NCBI GenBank assembly: GCA_017609695.1
Contig: JAFCDM010000016.1
Location: 1-42,034 of the forward strand
DNA length: 42,034 nt
Source: Candidatus Pacearchaeota archaeon
Lineage (GTDB): Archaea > Nanobdellota > Nanobdellia > Pacearchaeales > GW2011-AR1
Direction of reading: 5' to 3'
The position numbers were made by a program, and so were the translations under genes. This document shows, one piece after another, positions 41,997-42,034 of this stretch; positions within the stretch are counted from its first letter, which is position 1, and every line of letters starts with the position of its first letter. The notes beneath the pieces are model-generated. The model did no database searches and was not told the DNA's origin. It worked only from the letters and a program-made list of their open reading frames with translations.

Positions 41997-42034
41997 ATTA
42001 TATTTATTGATTCTTTGATTATATAAATTTTTAT

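Overview
The window is a very AT-rich (roughly 70%) stretch of archaeal chromosome. Archaeal markers include Rpo7 and Spt4, ribosomal proteins S24e and S27ae, a class I CCA-adding enzyme, archaeal-type GluRS, a presenilin-like membrane protease, a Ser/His signal peptidase, TrmB, an archaeal pilin-like protein, DUF357, and DUF2072/DUF2073. Many genes have a TATA-like box (TTTATAAA or ATTTAAAT) about 25 bases before the start codon, as for leaderless mRNAs. The shortened synthetases, many small orphan proteins and PKD-type surface protein point to the DPANN group, most like Woesearchaeota or Pacearchaeota. That placement is inference.

Layout. 1-7.6 kb holds a repeat protein, a PKD surface protein, a GTPase/DUF2073/DUF2072 operon (ArvABC-like, linked in haloarchaea to vesicle formation) and cca. 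7.6-12.4 kb holds TrmB, signal peptidase, an amidohydrolase and a presenilin-like protease. 12.4-20.1 kb is accessory: a structured RNA, a broken membrane gene, a Fic protein, a wHTH/TM/beta-propeller protein, gene remnants, a Schlafen-like regulator, a WYL protein and a RelE-type toxin-antitoxin pair. 20-25 kb carries two paralogous LAGLIDADG endonuclease genes whose 3' ends run into a tRNA-Glu remnant and tRNA-His. It also carries tRNA-Ile(UAU) with a hairpin-rich cassette, a broken P-loop kinase and rhomboid. 24.8-31 kb has hisS (frameshifted), elp3 (interrupted), a pilin-like gene, a short gltX and scpA. 31-35.4 kb has a DUF4258/zinc-finger toxin-antitoxin pair and an rpo7-spt4-rps24e-rps27ae cluster. 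35.4-42 kb has two PIN proteins, a repeat-HTH/PD-(D/E)xK nuclease abutting tRNA-Trp, a secretion-ATPase-like N-domain protein, DUF357, a hairpin repeat array and tRNA-Thr.

Two themes stand out. First, at three separate places a nuclease gene ends exactly at, or inside, the 5' part of a tRNA gene on the same strand (Glu, His, Trp), which suggests a family of tRNA-5'-associated selfish or domesticated elements. Second, many genes carry small lesions: a 13-bp and a 33-bp tandem duplication, an A-run frameshift, and short losses in rps27ae and hisS. These are either real decay or uncorrected assembly errors, and read-level data would decide. A 31-bp promoter block with TGTAGACAA boxes is shared by the Fic gene and the RelE toxin-antitoxin operon, suggesting common control.
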